From positions 19,276-83,275 of the forward strand of contig JBJKQL010000157.1 of assembly GCA_046705265.1 (NCBI GenBank): 64,000 nucleotides of DNA, read 5' to 3'. This stretch comes from JAJYTL01 sp046705265 (GTDB lineage Bacteria; Pseudomonadota; Alphaproteobacteria; Ferrovibrionales; Ferrovibrionaceae). The stretch's first letter is position 1; the number at the start of each line of letters is the position of its first letter. Below are positions 1-6,787 of this stretch, piece by piece. The notes beneath the pieces are model-generated. The model worked only from the letters and a program-made list of their open reading frames with translations, was not told where the DNA came from and searched no databases. Position numbers and translations under genes: made by a program.

Positions 1-883
1 GCAGGATGGCATAGTAGGGCAGGAAGTACCATTCGGGCTCGATATGTGGCGGCGTCTTCAAGGCATTCGCCATGATCGAGTTGTCCGGGTTCAGAAGCGC
101 GCCCGGATCGAAGAACACCCAGTACGAGAAGAAGATCAAAAACACCATGATGCCGAACAGGTCTTTCACGGTGTAATAGGGATGGAACGGGAGCGTGTCC
201 TGCGGCCCCTTGACGTCGATACCGAGCGGGTTGTTCGAGCCATGCTGGTGCAATGCCCAGAGATGCAGGCCCACCGCGCCGACGATGACGAACGGCAGAA
301 GGTAGTGCAGGGCATAAAAGCGGTTCAGGGTCGGCGCGCCGACCGCGTATCCGCCCCAAAGCCAGCTGGTGATGGCATGGCCGACCACGGGGATGGCGGA
401 AAACAGGCTGGTGATCACCGTGGCGCCCCAGAAGCTCATCTGCCCCCAGGGGAGCGTGTAGCCGAAGAAAGCGGTCGCCATCATCAGCAGCAGGATGATC
501 ACGCCCATGAACCATAGGACCTCGCGCGGCCGCTTGTAGGAACCGTAATAGAGACCGCGGAACAGATGGATATAGACGACCACGAAGAACATCGACGCGC
601 CGGTGGCGTGGATGTAGCGCAAAAGCCATCCGTAGTTGACGTCGCGCATGATGCCCTGGACCGAGCTGAACGCAAGGCTGGCGGTCGGAGTATAGTGCAT
701 CGCGAGGACGATGCCGGTGACGATCTGCACCATCAGCATCAGCCCGGCAAGCGAACCGAAATTCCACCAATAGCTCAGATTCTTCGGTGCCGGATAGTCC
801 ACCAGGAAATGGCGGTAGAAGCTAAAGACCGGCAAGCGATACTCGATCCACTTGACCAGTTTGTTGTTGGTCTCAACAGCCAT
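1..883 (-). CDS. petB: cytochrome b of the bc1 complex, C-terminus outside the window
   Basis: Cytochrome b is the membrane core of ubiquinol:cytochrome c oxidoreductase; it binds hemes bL and bH and forms the Qo and Qi quinone sites. Reading the minus strand from ATG at 883 gives MAVETNNKLVKWIEYRLPVF and then about 290 residues with typical membrane segments, including SLAGLMLMVQIVTGIVLAM, the heme-helix stretch LLRYIHATGASM and VVVYIHLFRGLYYGSYKR. The Qo-site signature PEWY (in PEWYFLPYYAIL) lies close to the left edge. The family is about 400 residues long in alphaproteobacteria, so roughly the last quarter is missing. An AAAGG lies about 12 bases before the start. The Rieske gene petA, normally just upstream in a petABC operon, is not there: the 335 bases before the start hold no recognisable gene and the next gene is divergent. 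Confidence 0.95.
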   Translation of the reverse strand, partial: MAVETNNKLVKWIEYRLPVFSFYRHFLVDYPAPKNLSYWWNFGSLAGLMLMVQIVTGIVLAMHYTPTASLAFSSVQGIMRDVNYGWLLRYIHATGASMFFVVVYIHLFRGLYYGSYKRPREVLWFMGVIILLLMMATAFFGYTLPWGQMSFWGATVITSLFSAIPVVGHAITSWLWGGYAVGAPTLNRFYALHYLLPFVIVGAVGLHLWALHQHGSNNPLGIDVKGPQDTLPFHPYYTVKDLFGIMVFLIFFSYWVFFDPGALLNPDNSIMANALKTPPHIEPEWYFLPYYAIL

Positions 884-1218
884 CTTCAAAACCTTTGGAC
901 GAGATCGACGAAACTGGAATGGGCCCGCGCAGATGCGCCGAGCCTGATTTGGTGGCGGGGCAGGAAAGCCGCGACGTCACACCGAAAAATCCGCAGGACA
1001 ACTTGCATACCCCCGATGTCCGCGCCGTCGTTCTGCCCCCTTCGCAGCCGACGGTCGACTGGGTCAGGAGCATCAGTCGAAATCACGGATTGAGCGCCTA
1101 CCTACCTTGGAAACCCCAGCGTTTTTTCTCATTATCCTTTGCCGTTGTCCAGCCTTTCGGCAGCCCGGTGCGACAGGTTGCCGCAGACGGTCGAAATCCG
1201 TGGAAAGTGTTGTAAACC
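884..1218. other. intergenic region between divergent petB and trmL
   Basis: This 335-base gap should carry the promoters of petB (minus) and trmL (plus). I read all frames for a Rieske protein remnant (the CTHLGC and CPCHGS motifs) and found none. The short open frames on both strands do not resemble known proteins. I see no convincing promoter hexamer pair, hairpin terminator or repeat. Confidence 0.6.
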
Positions 1219-1707
1219 ATGCATCTTGCGCTTTATCAGCCGGATATGCCGCCGAACCTCGGCACGCTGTGCCGCCTTGCTGCCTGTCTCGGCATCCCCC
1301 TCCATCTCATTGAGCCTTGTGGCTTTCCGTTCTCCGACCGGGATTTTCGCCGTGCTGCTCTCGATTATCTCGCTGGAACGCATTTGATCCGCCATAGTTC
1401 ATGGGACCGCTTCACCATCGATCGGCCGTCGGTGCGGCTGATTCTCCTCACCACCAAGGCCGCTCTCGTCTATACCGATTTTGGTTTCCGGCCGGACGAC
1501 ATGCTCCTGGTCGGCCGCGAAAGCGCAGGGGTGCCCGAAGTGGTGCATCGGGCTGCGGATGCTAGGCTTCGCGTGCCGATGCGGCCGGCCTTCCGCTCGC
1601 TCAACGTCGCGATCGCGGCGGCGATGGTGCTTGGCGAGGCGTTGCGGCAGTGCCGGCTGTTTCCGGCAACGGGTTTCATGCTCCGGGACGAGGGGGAAGA
1701 GGGATGA
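1219..1707 (+). CDS. trmL: tRNA (cytidine(34)-2'-O)-methyltransferase, TrmL type
   Basis: TrmL is a small SPOUT-class methyltransferase that 2'-O-methylates the wobble base of certain tRNA-Leu isoacceptors using S-adenosylmethionine. The 162-residue product is full length for the family. It starts with the family pattern MHLALYQPDMPPNLGTLCRL (N at 13, G at 15) and ends with the trefoil-knot SAM site: GRESAGVPE near residues 99-107 and the SLNVAIAAAMVLGEALRQ helix near residues 126-143. The start is set by this conserved N-terminus; the only Shine-Dalgarno-like sequence is a weak GGAAAG. Its stop overlaps the hemF start as ATGA, so the two genes are translationally coupled. Confidence 0.92.
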   Translation: MHLALYQPDMPPNLGTLCRLAACLGIPLHLIEPCGFPFSDRDFRRAALDYLAGTHLIRHSSWDRFTIDRPSVRLILLTTKAALVYTDFGFRPDDMLLVGRESAGVPEVVHRAADARLRVPMRPAFRSLNVAIAAAMVLGEALRQCRLFPATGFMLRDEGEEG

Positions 1708-2567
1708 CGACAGAGTTTCGCGGGGCAGCGCAGGGGTGGTTCGAGGACCTGCGCGACCGGTTGGTCGCGGCGTTCGAACAATTGGAGATAGATTGCGGCC
1801 CGCCCCTAGGCCCTGGGGGCAACGCGGCCGAGACGGCCGCGCCGGCCCGCTTTGAGCGCCGCTGCTGGCAACGGCCGGGCGGCGGCGGCGGCGTAACGGC
1901 ACTCCTTCACGGCCGCTTGTTCGAAAAGGCCGGCATCAACGTCTCGACGGTTGGCGGCCGCTTTGCTCCCGAATTCGCGCACCAGATTCCGGGTGCGGCG
2001 GAAGACGGCCGCTTCTGGGCGAGCGGCATTTCGCTCGTCGTCCACCCGCTGTCGCCCAAGGTGCCGACGGTCCACTTTAACACGCGCCGCATCGAAACCA
2101 CCAAGGGCTGGTTCGGCGGCGGCGCCGACCTTACGCCGATCGTGGCCGATGCCGTCGATCGCGACTCATTTCACGTCGCGCTCCAAGGCGCCTGCGATCG
2201 CCACGGCGCCGACTACTATGCGCGCTTCAAGAAGTGGTGCGACGAATATTTCTTCCTGCCTCATCGCAACGAACCGCGAGGCGTCGGCGGCATCTTCTTC
2301 GACTATCTCGAAACCGGCGACGTCGCAGCCGATTTCGCCTTCGTCCGCGATGTTGGCGAAACGTTTCTTGATATCTATCCGAAGCTCGTGCGCCGTCATA
2401 TGCGCGAACCCTGGAATGGCGAGGAGCGCGCCTTCCAACTGCAGCGCCGTGGCCGTTATGTCGAATTCAACCTGCTCTATGATCGTGGCACTCAGTTCGG
2501 CCTCAAGACCGGCGGCGATACGGAAGCGATTTTGATGTCTCTGCCGCCCGAGGCCCGTTGGCCCTGA
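1704..2567 (+). CDS. hemF: oxygen-dependent coproporphyrinogen III oxidase
   Basis: HemF decarboxylates and oxidises coproporphyrinogen III to protoporphyrinogen IX with O2, a late step of heme biosynthesis in the cytoplasm. The product is 287 residues from ATG 1704, which overlaps the trmL stop as ATGA and follows AGGGGGAAGAGGG; an earlier in-frame ATG at 1650 lies deep inside trmL. Family landmarks are visible: VSTVGG, the VVHPLSPKVPTVHFNTR block, WFGGGADLTP, FKKWCDEYFFLPHRNEPRGV and a GRYVEFNLLYDRGTQFGLKT block near the C-terminus. The protein ends MSLPPEARWP, the short ending I recall from alphaproteobacterial members, so it is not truncated. The oxygen requirement fits the aerobic oxidase genes in the window. 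Confidence 0.96.
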   Translation: MTTEFRGAAQGWFEDLRDRLVAAFEQLEIDCGPPLGPGGNAAETAAPARFERRCWQRPGGGGGVTALLHGRLFEKAGINVSTVGGRFAPEFAHQIPGAAEDGRFWASGISLVVHPLSPKVPTVHFNTRRIETTKGWFGGGADLTPIVADAVDRDSFHVALQGACDRHGADYYARFKKWCDEYFFLPHRNEPRGVGGIFFDYLETGDVAADFAFVRDVGETFLDIYPKLVRRHMREPWNGEERAFQLQRRGRYVEFNLLYDRGTQFGLKTGGDTEAILMSLPPEARWP

Positions 2568-2763
2568 TCCCCGCGGGATCGGCGGATGCATTTAGGTGCC
2601 GGCAGGCCGCCTACCTCGCGGCGTGCCGGGTACGCAAGCCGTTGCGACAGCCACTGGCGATTTTCCGATGGTTGGAGAGGGCGATGCCGATGTTGAGATC
2701 GACGACAGTCGAAGCGTGCACCGTCATTATGCCAGTCACGACTTATTTTTCGTGGTTCAAAAT

Positions 2764-4041
2764 TTAATTACTGAGAATCTCGTCAAGCTTGGCAAGGATA
2801 TCGGCTTCGCGCGCTTGATAGTCGCCCTCTTCCCACCAGCGTTCCAGCCAGGCGAGTAAAGTCCCGACTTTCGGGCCGGGGGCCACTCCGCGCGCGACGA
2901 TATCGGCGCCGCGCAGCGGAAAGACGGGGCGTTCGTAAGCATCGACGTATGCGAGAAGCCGGCGGGCTCGGGTTTTGTTTGCCTTCAACTCGCTGCCAAG
3001 GGCTAGCAACAGGAGATCGCGCGTCCGCTCGCGGCCCTGGTGATAAAGCACGCGGCGCAGAGCCTTCTCGGTCATGACGATCTTAACCGCATAGGCCGGT
3101 GTCACGAGCCCGATCAATCGGCTTTGGTCGTCCTTGGAAAGCTTAAGGCGGTGGCCGACGGCCTTGGCCGCTGCGGTGTCCGGCGGCAACAGGGCGGCGA
3201 GGCGCAGGATGGCGTCGTCCGCACCGCGATGTCCGCTTGCCACCAATCGCCCTAGGCGGTCGAAATTGGTGGCCTCTGGCAGCACATGAGCGAGGATGCC
3301 GCGGGCTGCCATCAGCTGTATCACTTCCAGCGCGGCCTCGGCCCGCAGCAGGCGTAGCAATTCGATCTGGATGCGTTCGCCCGAAAGCATCCGGAGTTGG
3401 GGAGCCGCGCGCGCGGCGGCATCCAACGCCGCTTCCGCGGGCGCACTCGTGCCATAATAGGCATGAAGGCGGAAAAAGCGCAGCAACCGCAGCCGATCCT
3501 CGGCAATGCGGGTATCTGGGTCGCCGACGAAACGAACCCGTCCGGCACGAAGATCATCAAGGCCACCAACGTAATCATAGACATTGCCGTCCGCATCGGC
3601 GAAGAGCGCGTTCAGGGTAAAATCGCGCCGACTCGCATCGGCCGCCCAGTCGTCGACAAAGGCAACTCGGGCATGACGGCCAAAGGTCTCGACGTCTCGG
3701 CGCAACGTCGTGATCTCAAAATGCATGCCCTGGCAGATCGCAGTCACCGTGCCGTGGGCGAGTCCCGTCGGCAGCGCGCGGATACCGGCCTGGTCGAGAA
3801 GCGCCAGCACGGCTTCCGGCGGTTCGGGCGTCGCGATATCGACATCCTTAACCGGGCGGCCGAGCAGCCAATCGCGCACCGAGCCCCCAACAAAACGTGC
3901 CGGACGGCCTTTCGCCGTGAGCGCGGCAAGCACGACCGTCGTTCCCTTGGCCTGCATCCAGGCGGCCGGCGTATGTTGTTCGACAGGCGTCTCCATGCCC
4001 TCACCAGATCGATTCTGGAAATGCGATTCGTCCCTGGCCAT
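2764..4041 (-). CDS. cca: CCA tRNA nucleotidyltransferase / poly(A) polymerase family
   Basis: Class II nucleotidyltransferase, most likely adding or repairing the 3'-CCA end of tRNA with CTP and ATP. The nucleotidyltransferase head has FVGGSVRDWLLG near residues 51-62 followed by the catalytic DVDIATPEPP (carboxylates at D70 and D72). The RRDFTLNALF motif, YDYVGGLDDLRAGRVRFVGD and the EDRLRLLRFFRLHA helix follow, then a helical body to residue 425. The alphaproteobacterial enzyme usually sits, as here, directly after a NUDIX hydrolase gene (33 bases). Start is uncertain: ATG at 3996 (METPVEQHTPAAW) has GGTGAGG just upstream and may be the real one, giving 410 residues. Members of this family can also be poly(A) polymerases, and the sequence alone does not separate the activities fully. 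Confidence 0.9.
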   Translation of the reverse strand: MARDESHFQNRSGEGMETPVEQHTPAAWMQAKGTTVVLAALTAKGRPARFVGGSVRDWLLGRPVKDVDIATPEPPEAVLALLDQAGIRALPTGLAHGTVTAICQGMHFEITTLRRDVETFGRHARVAFVDDWAADASRRDFTLNALFADADGNVYDYVGGLDDLRAGRVRFVGDPDTRIAEDRLRLLRFFRLHAYYGTSAPAEAALDAAARAAPQLRMLSGERIQIELLRLLRAEAALEVIQLMAARGILAHVLPEATNFDRLGRLVASGHRGADDAILRLAALLPPDTAAAKAVGHRLKLSKDDQSRLIGLVTPAYAVKIVMTEKALRRVLYHQGRERTRDLLLLALGSELKANKTRARRLLAYVDAYERPVFPLRGADIVARGVAPGPKVGTLLAWLERWWEEGDYQAREADILAKLDEILSN

Positions 4042-4074
4042 CCGCGTCGCTATGGCACCTGCCGCGTGCCCGCC

Positions 4075-4716
4075 TCATGGATCACAGACCTTGCGCTGCA
4101 GGTCGATTAGCATGCTTGCCGTCGCGCCCCAAATGTAATAGCCGCAATAGGGAATGGCGTAAAAGTGCCGCGTCCAGCCGTCGACCGTGCGCGAACTCCG
4201 CTGGCGGTTGGCGGGATCGAGCAGGAAGGCAAGCGGGACTTCAAAGACTTCCGCGACTTCGGCGGGGTCCGCGGTAACGGTGAATCCCGGTCGGATGAAG
4301 CCGACAAGCGGCGTGATCGCGAAGCCTGAGCTGGTGACATATGAATCGAGCTGCCCGACGATTTCGATCCATGTCGCATCGAGGCCGATTTCCTCCGAAG
4401 TCTCACGTAGCGCACAGGCTGCGGCGTCGGTATCGGTCGGCTCGCAGCCGCCGCCGGGAAAGCTGATTTGTCCGGCATGGTGGCGCAGTCCGTCGGTGCG
4501 GCGCGTCAACAGAACGGTCGTTTCCTCGGGATGGTCGACCAAGCCGACCAAGACGGCCGCCGGTCGAAGAGGTCGCGGTGCTCGCGCGTAGCCGGGGTTG
4601 AGATCGGCATCACCGCCGATGCCGGGCGTGGCCGAGGCAAGGCGCGTCTTGATCCATTCCCGGACTTCGTTCCTCGTCTTGCCGAAAAATGATGCACGAA
4701 AGGCATTCGAACTCAA
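4075..4716 (-). CDS. NUDIX hydrolase, CoA pyrophosphatase type
   Basis: A 213-residue hydrolase of nucleoside-diphosphate-linked compounds. The Nudix box G-x5-E-x7-RE-x2-EE-x-G is complete: it begins in FPGGGCEPTDTDAAA and continues ALRETSEEIGLD, supplying the metal-binding glutamates. The upstream PAAVLVGLVDHPEETTVLLTRR strand and the DSYVTSSGFAITPLVGF stretch after the box resemble the NudL/YeaB group, which cleaves coenzyme A to phosphopantetheine and 3',5'-ADP. That substrate is inferred from subgroup resemblance only. It is the first gene of a minus-strand pair with the CCA enzyme and divergent from the moxR cluster, separated by 143 AT-rich bases. Confidence 0.88.
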   Translation of the reverse strand: MSSNAFRASFFGKTRNEVREWIKTRLASATPGIGGDADLNPGYARAPRPLRPAAVLVGLVDHPEETTVLLTRRTDGLRHHAGQISFPGGGCEPTDTDAAACALRETSEEIGLDATWIEIVGQLDSYVTSSGFAITPLVGFIRPGFTVTADPAEVAEVFEVPLAFLLDPANRQRSSRTVDGWTRHFYAIPYCGYYIWGATASMLIDLQRKVCDP

Positions 4717-4845
4717 TGGTTAAGGTCCTTTAAAAATCTCTGCCACAGCTTCACCACAATCCCGATCCCTTTGGGCCATTATCCGGTCGTCTTAATTATC
4801 CAGTGGTTTTATCGCGACGTTAGCTGTTTTCGTCGTAGGATCACA

Positions 4846-4851
4846 TATAAT
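4846..4851 (+). promoter_or_regulatory. candidate -10 element immediately before the moxR-type gene
   Basis: A perfect TATAAT ends nine bases before the ATG at 4860, so transcription would begin at or next to the start codon. No Shine-Dalgarno sequence lies between. There is no good -35 hexamer at 16-18 bases. If the element is real, the mRNA is leaderless or nearly so. Confidence 0.5.
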
Positions 4852-4859
4852 CTCTAATC

Positions 4860-5858
4860 ATGTCTCTGACGAGCCAGGCTTCGGAAGTGCTGGTCCACGA
4901 AATCGCCGCCGTCGGTGAGAAACTCACCGCCGTGCACCAGATGGTGAATCGTGTCATCTTTGGCCAGGATACGGTGATCGAGGAGACGCTGATCGCGCTT
5001 CTTGCGGGCGGTCACGCGCTTCTCATCGGCGTGCCGGGTCTTGCCAAGACCAAGCTGGTGGAAACCTTGGGCGTCGTGCTTGGTCTCGACGACAAGCGCA
5101 TTCAGTTTACGCCCGACCTGATGCCGGCCGATATCCTCGGCTCCGAGGTGCTCGAGGAGAACGAAAGCGGCCAGCGCTTCTTTCGCTTCATTCCTGGTCC
5201 GATCTTCTGTCAACTTCTGATGGCGGACGAGATCAATCGCGCGAGTCCCCGAACCCAGTCGGCGCTCCTGCAGGCGATGCAGGAAAAGGAAGCTTCGGTC
5301 GCCGGCACGCGCCATCTCTTGCCGCAGCCCTTTCACGTGCTTGCGACCCAGAACCCGCTGGAGCAAGAGGGCACCTATCCGCTGCCCGAAGCGCAACTCG
5401 ACCGTTTTTTGATGCAGATCGACGTTGGTTATCCTGACCGCGCGGCGGAACGTGAAATGCTGCTCGCGACCACCGGCGCCGAGGAGATACGGCCGAGCCC
5501 GATTATGAATGCAGCGGCCCTCGAGAGGGCGCAGCATCTCGTCCGCCGCATCCCTGTCGGTGAAAGCGTGGTCGATACCATCCTGTCCTTGATTCGCGCC
5601 GGCCGGCCGGGAAGCCAAGGCGCCAGCGACGCGAGCCGCCATATTGCTTGGGGTCCGGGGCCGCGGGCGAGCCAAGCGCTGATGCTGGCGGTGCGTGCCC
5701 GCGCTTTGCTCCAAGGCCGCTTCGCGCCCTCGGTTGAAGACGTGGTCCGCCTCGCGCCGCCGGTTCTCCGCCATCGCATGGCTTTGACCTTCGCCGCCCG
5801 CGCCGAAGGCGTGCAGATGTCCGACGTGGTGGCGCGGCTCGTAGAGCCCTTCACCTGA
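4860..5858 (+). CDS. MoxR-family AAA+ ATPase
   Basis: MoxR ATPases act as chaperone-like AAA+ machines, usually encoded with DUF58 and von Willebrand-type proteins and thought to activate or insert metal or cofactor into partner complexes. The 332-residue product has a Walker A region GVPGLAKTKLVE near residues 57-68, Walker B LMADEINRASPRTQSALL near residues 120-137, the sensor-1 stretch FHVLATQNPLEQEGTYPLPE and the sensor-2 helix domain to the end. It begins the run moxR, DUF58, DUF4159 and amidotransferase-fold gene, with only four bases to the next start. It has no visible Shine-Dalgarno and a TATAAT just upstream, which suggests leaderless translation. Confidence 0.95.
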   Translation: MSLTSQASEVLVHEIAAVGEKLTAVHQMVNRVIFGQDTVIEETLIALLAGGHALLIGVPGLAKTKLVETLGVVLGLDDKRIQFTPDLMPADILGSEVLEENESGQRFFRFIPGPIFCQLLMADEINRASPRTQSALLQAMQEKEASVAGTRHLLPQPFHVLATQNPLEQEGTYPLPEAQLDRFLMQIDVGYPDRAAEREMLLATTGAEEIRPSPIMNAAALERAQHLVRRIPVGESVVDTILSLIRAGRPGSQGASDASRHIAWGPGPRASQALMLAVRARALLQGRFAPSVEDVVRLAPPVLRHRMALTFAARAEGVQMSDVVARLVEPFT

Positions 5859-5862
5859 CCCC

Positions 5863-6768
5863 ATGGCAGAGAGCGCGGACATGCGGCCTTCCGCACTTCG
5901 GCTCCGCGCCGAACAACTGGCGCAACCACTGCCGCCATTGCTGGTTGCCGCCGAGCGTGTGGCCACAACGGTAGCGCAGGGCGTGCATGGGCGTCGTCGG
6001 GTGGGTATGGGCGAGACGTTCTGGCAATACCGTGTGTATCAGCCGGGGGATGCCGCGTCTGCAATCGATTGGCGGCAATCAGCCAAGCGCCAACGGTTCT
6101 ATGTCCGCCAACATGAATGGGAAGCGGCGGAAAGCGTGTGGCTGTGGCGGGATGGATCGCGTTCCATGGCCTATCGCTCTCAACCGTCTTGGCCGGAAAA
6201 GATCGATCATGCGACCATCATTTTTCTTGCAGTGGCCGCGTTGCTGCTGCGCGGCGGCGAGCGGGTGGCTCTACTCGACGGCGCTACGGCGCCCGCCTCG
6301 GGCCGGCATGTTCTTGAGCGCCTGGCCGGCGCCCTCGCTCACGCGAGCGATGGGACGACGGGAGGTGGTTTGCCGCCGATGCAAGCCTTACCCCGGTTCG
6401 CCCGCACCGTCTGGATTGGTGATTTTCTCGATCCGGTTGAGGATGTCGCCCGGGCGCTCCGCGCCTATGCCACCCAAGGCGTCGTCGGCCATCTGATGCA
6501 GGTGCTCGATCCGGCCGAGGAAGAGCTACCCTTTGCCGGCCGGATCCGCTTCGAAGGGCCGGAAGACGAGGGTGGCTACCTTGCAAGCCGTGCCGAATCG
6601 CTGCGCGCCGATTATCACATGGCGCTCGCGCGTCACCGCGCGGCCGTAGGCGATCTTTGCCGCAGTGCGGGATGGAGCTTCGCGATTCATCGCACTGATC
6701 GACCGCCAACAGCGGCGTTGCTTGCGCTTTATGGGGTCCTCTCCGGCTACCGCAACCGGCCGGGTTGA
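5863..6768 (+). CDS. DUF58 domain protein
   Basis: A 301-residue member of the DUF58 family, the constant partner of MoxR ATPases. The family hallmark is clear at about residues 46-86: GMGETFWQYRVYQPGD, then IDWRQSAKRQRFYVRQHEWE. Then come a degenerate von Willebrand-like fold (VWLWRDGSRSMAY, in place of a canonical MIDAS DxSxS) and LLLRGGERVALLDG. No signal peptide or membrane segment is evident, so the protein is probably cytoplasmic or peripheral. Function of the family is not established; by context it links the MoxR ATPase to the two large membrane proteins encoded next. Confidence 0.9.
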   Translation: MAESADMRPSALRLRAEQLAQPLPPLLVAAERVATTVAQGVHGRRRVGMGETFWQYRVYQPGDAASAIDWRQSAKRQRFYVRQHEWEAAESVWLWRDGSRSMAYRSQPSWPEKIDHATIIFLAVAALLLRGGERVALLDGATAPASGRHVLERLAGALAHASDGTTGGGLPPMQALPRFARTVWIGDFLDPVEDVARALRAYATQGVVGHLMQVLDPAEEELPFAGRIRFEGPEDEGGYLASRAESLRADYHMALARHRAAVGDLCRSAGWSFAIHRTDRPPTAALLALYGVLSGYRNRPG

Positions 6769-6787
6769 GCGCACTGAGTAAGACGGT

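Noticed and set aside
2532..2567. Truncated C-terminus of HemF
   Set aside because: The product stops at LPPEARWP, shorter than enterobacterial HemF, but alphaproteobacterial members I recall end the same way, so no frameshift is needed.
4720..4734. CtrA box (TTAA-N7-TTAA) between the NUDIX and moxR-type genes
   Set aside because: The spacing that gives two full TTAA half-sites is six, not seven, and the seven-base reading gives TTAA-N7-TAAA without the trailing C. Too weak.
4854..5966. 370-residue minus-strand frame opposite the moxR-type gene
   Set aside because: Shadow of a certain ATPase gene; no domain.
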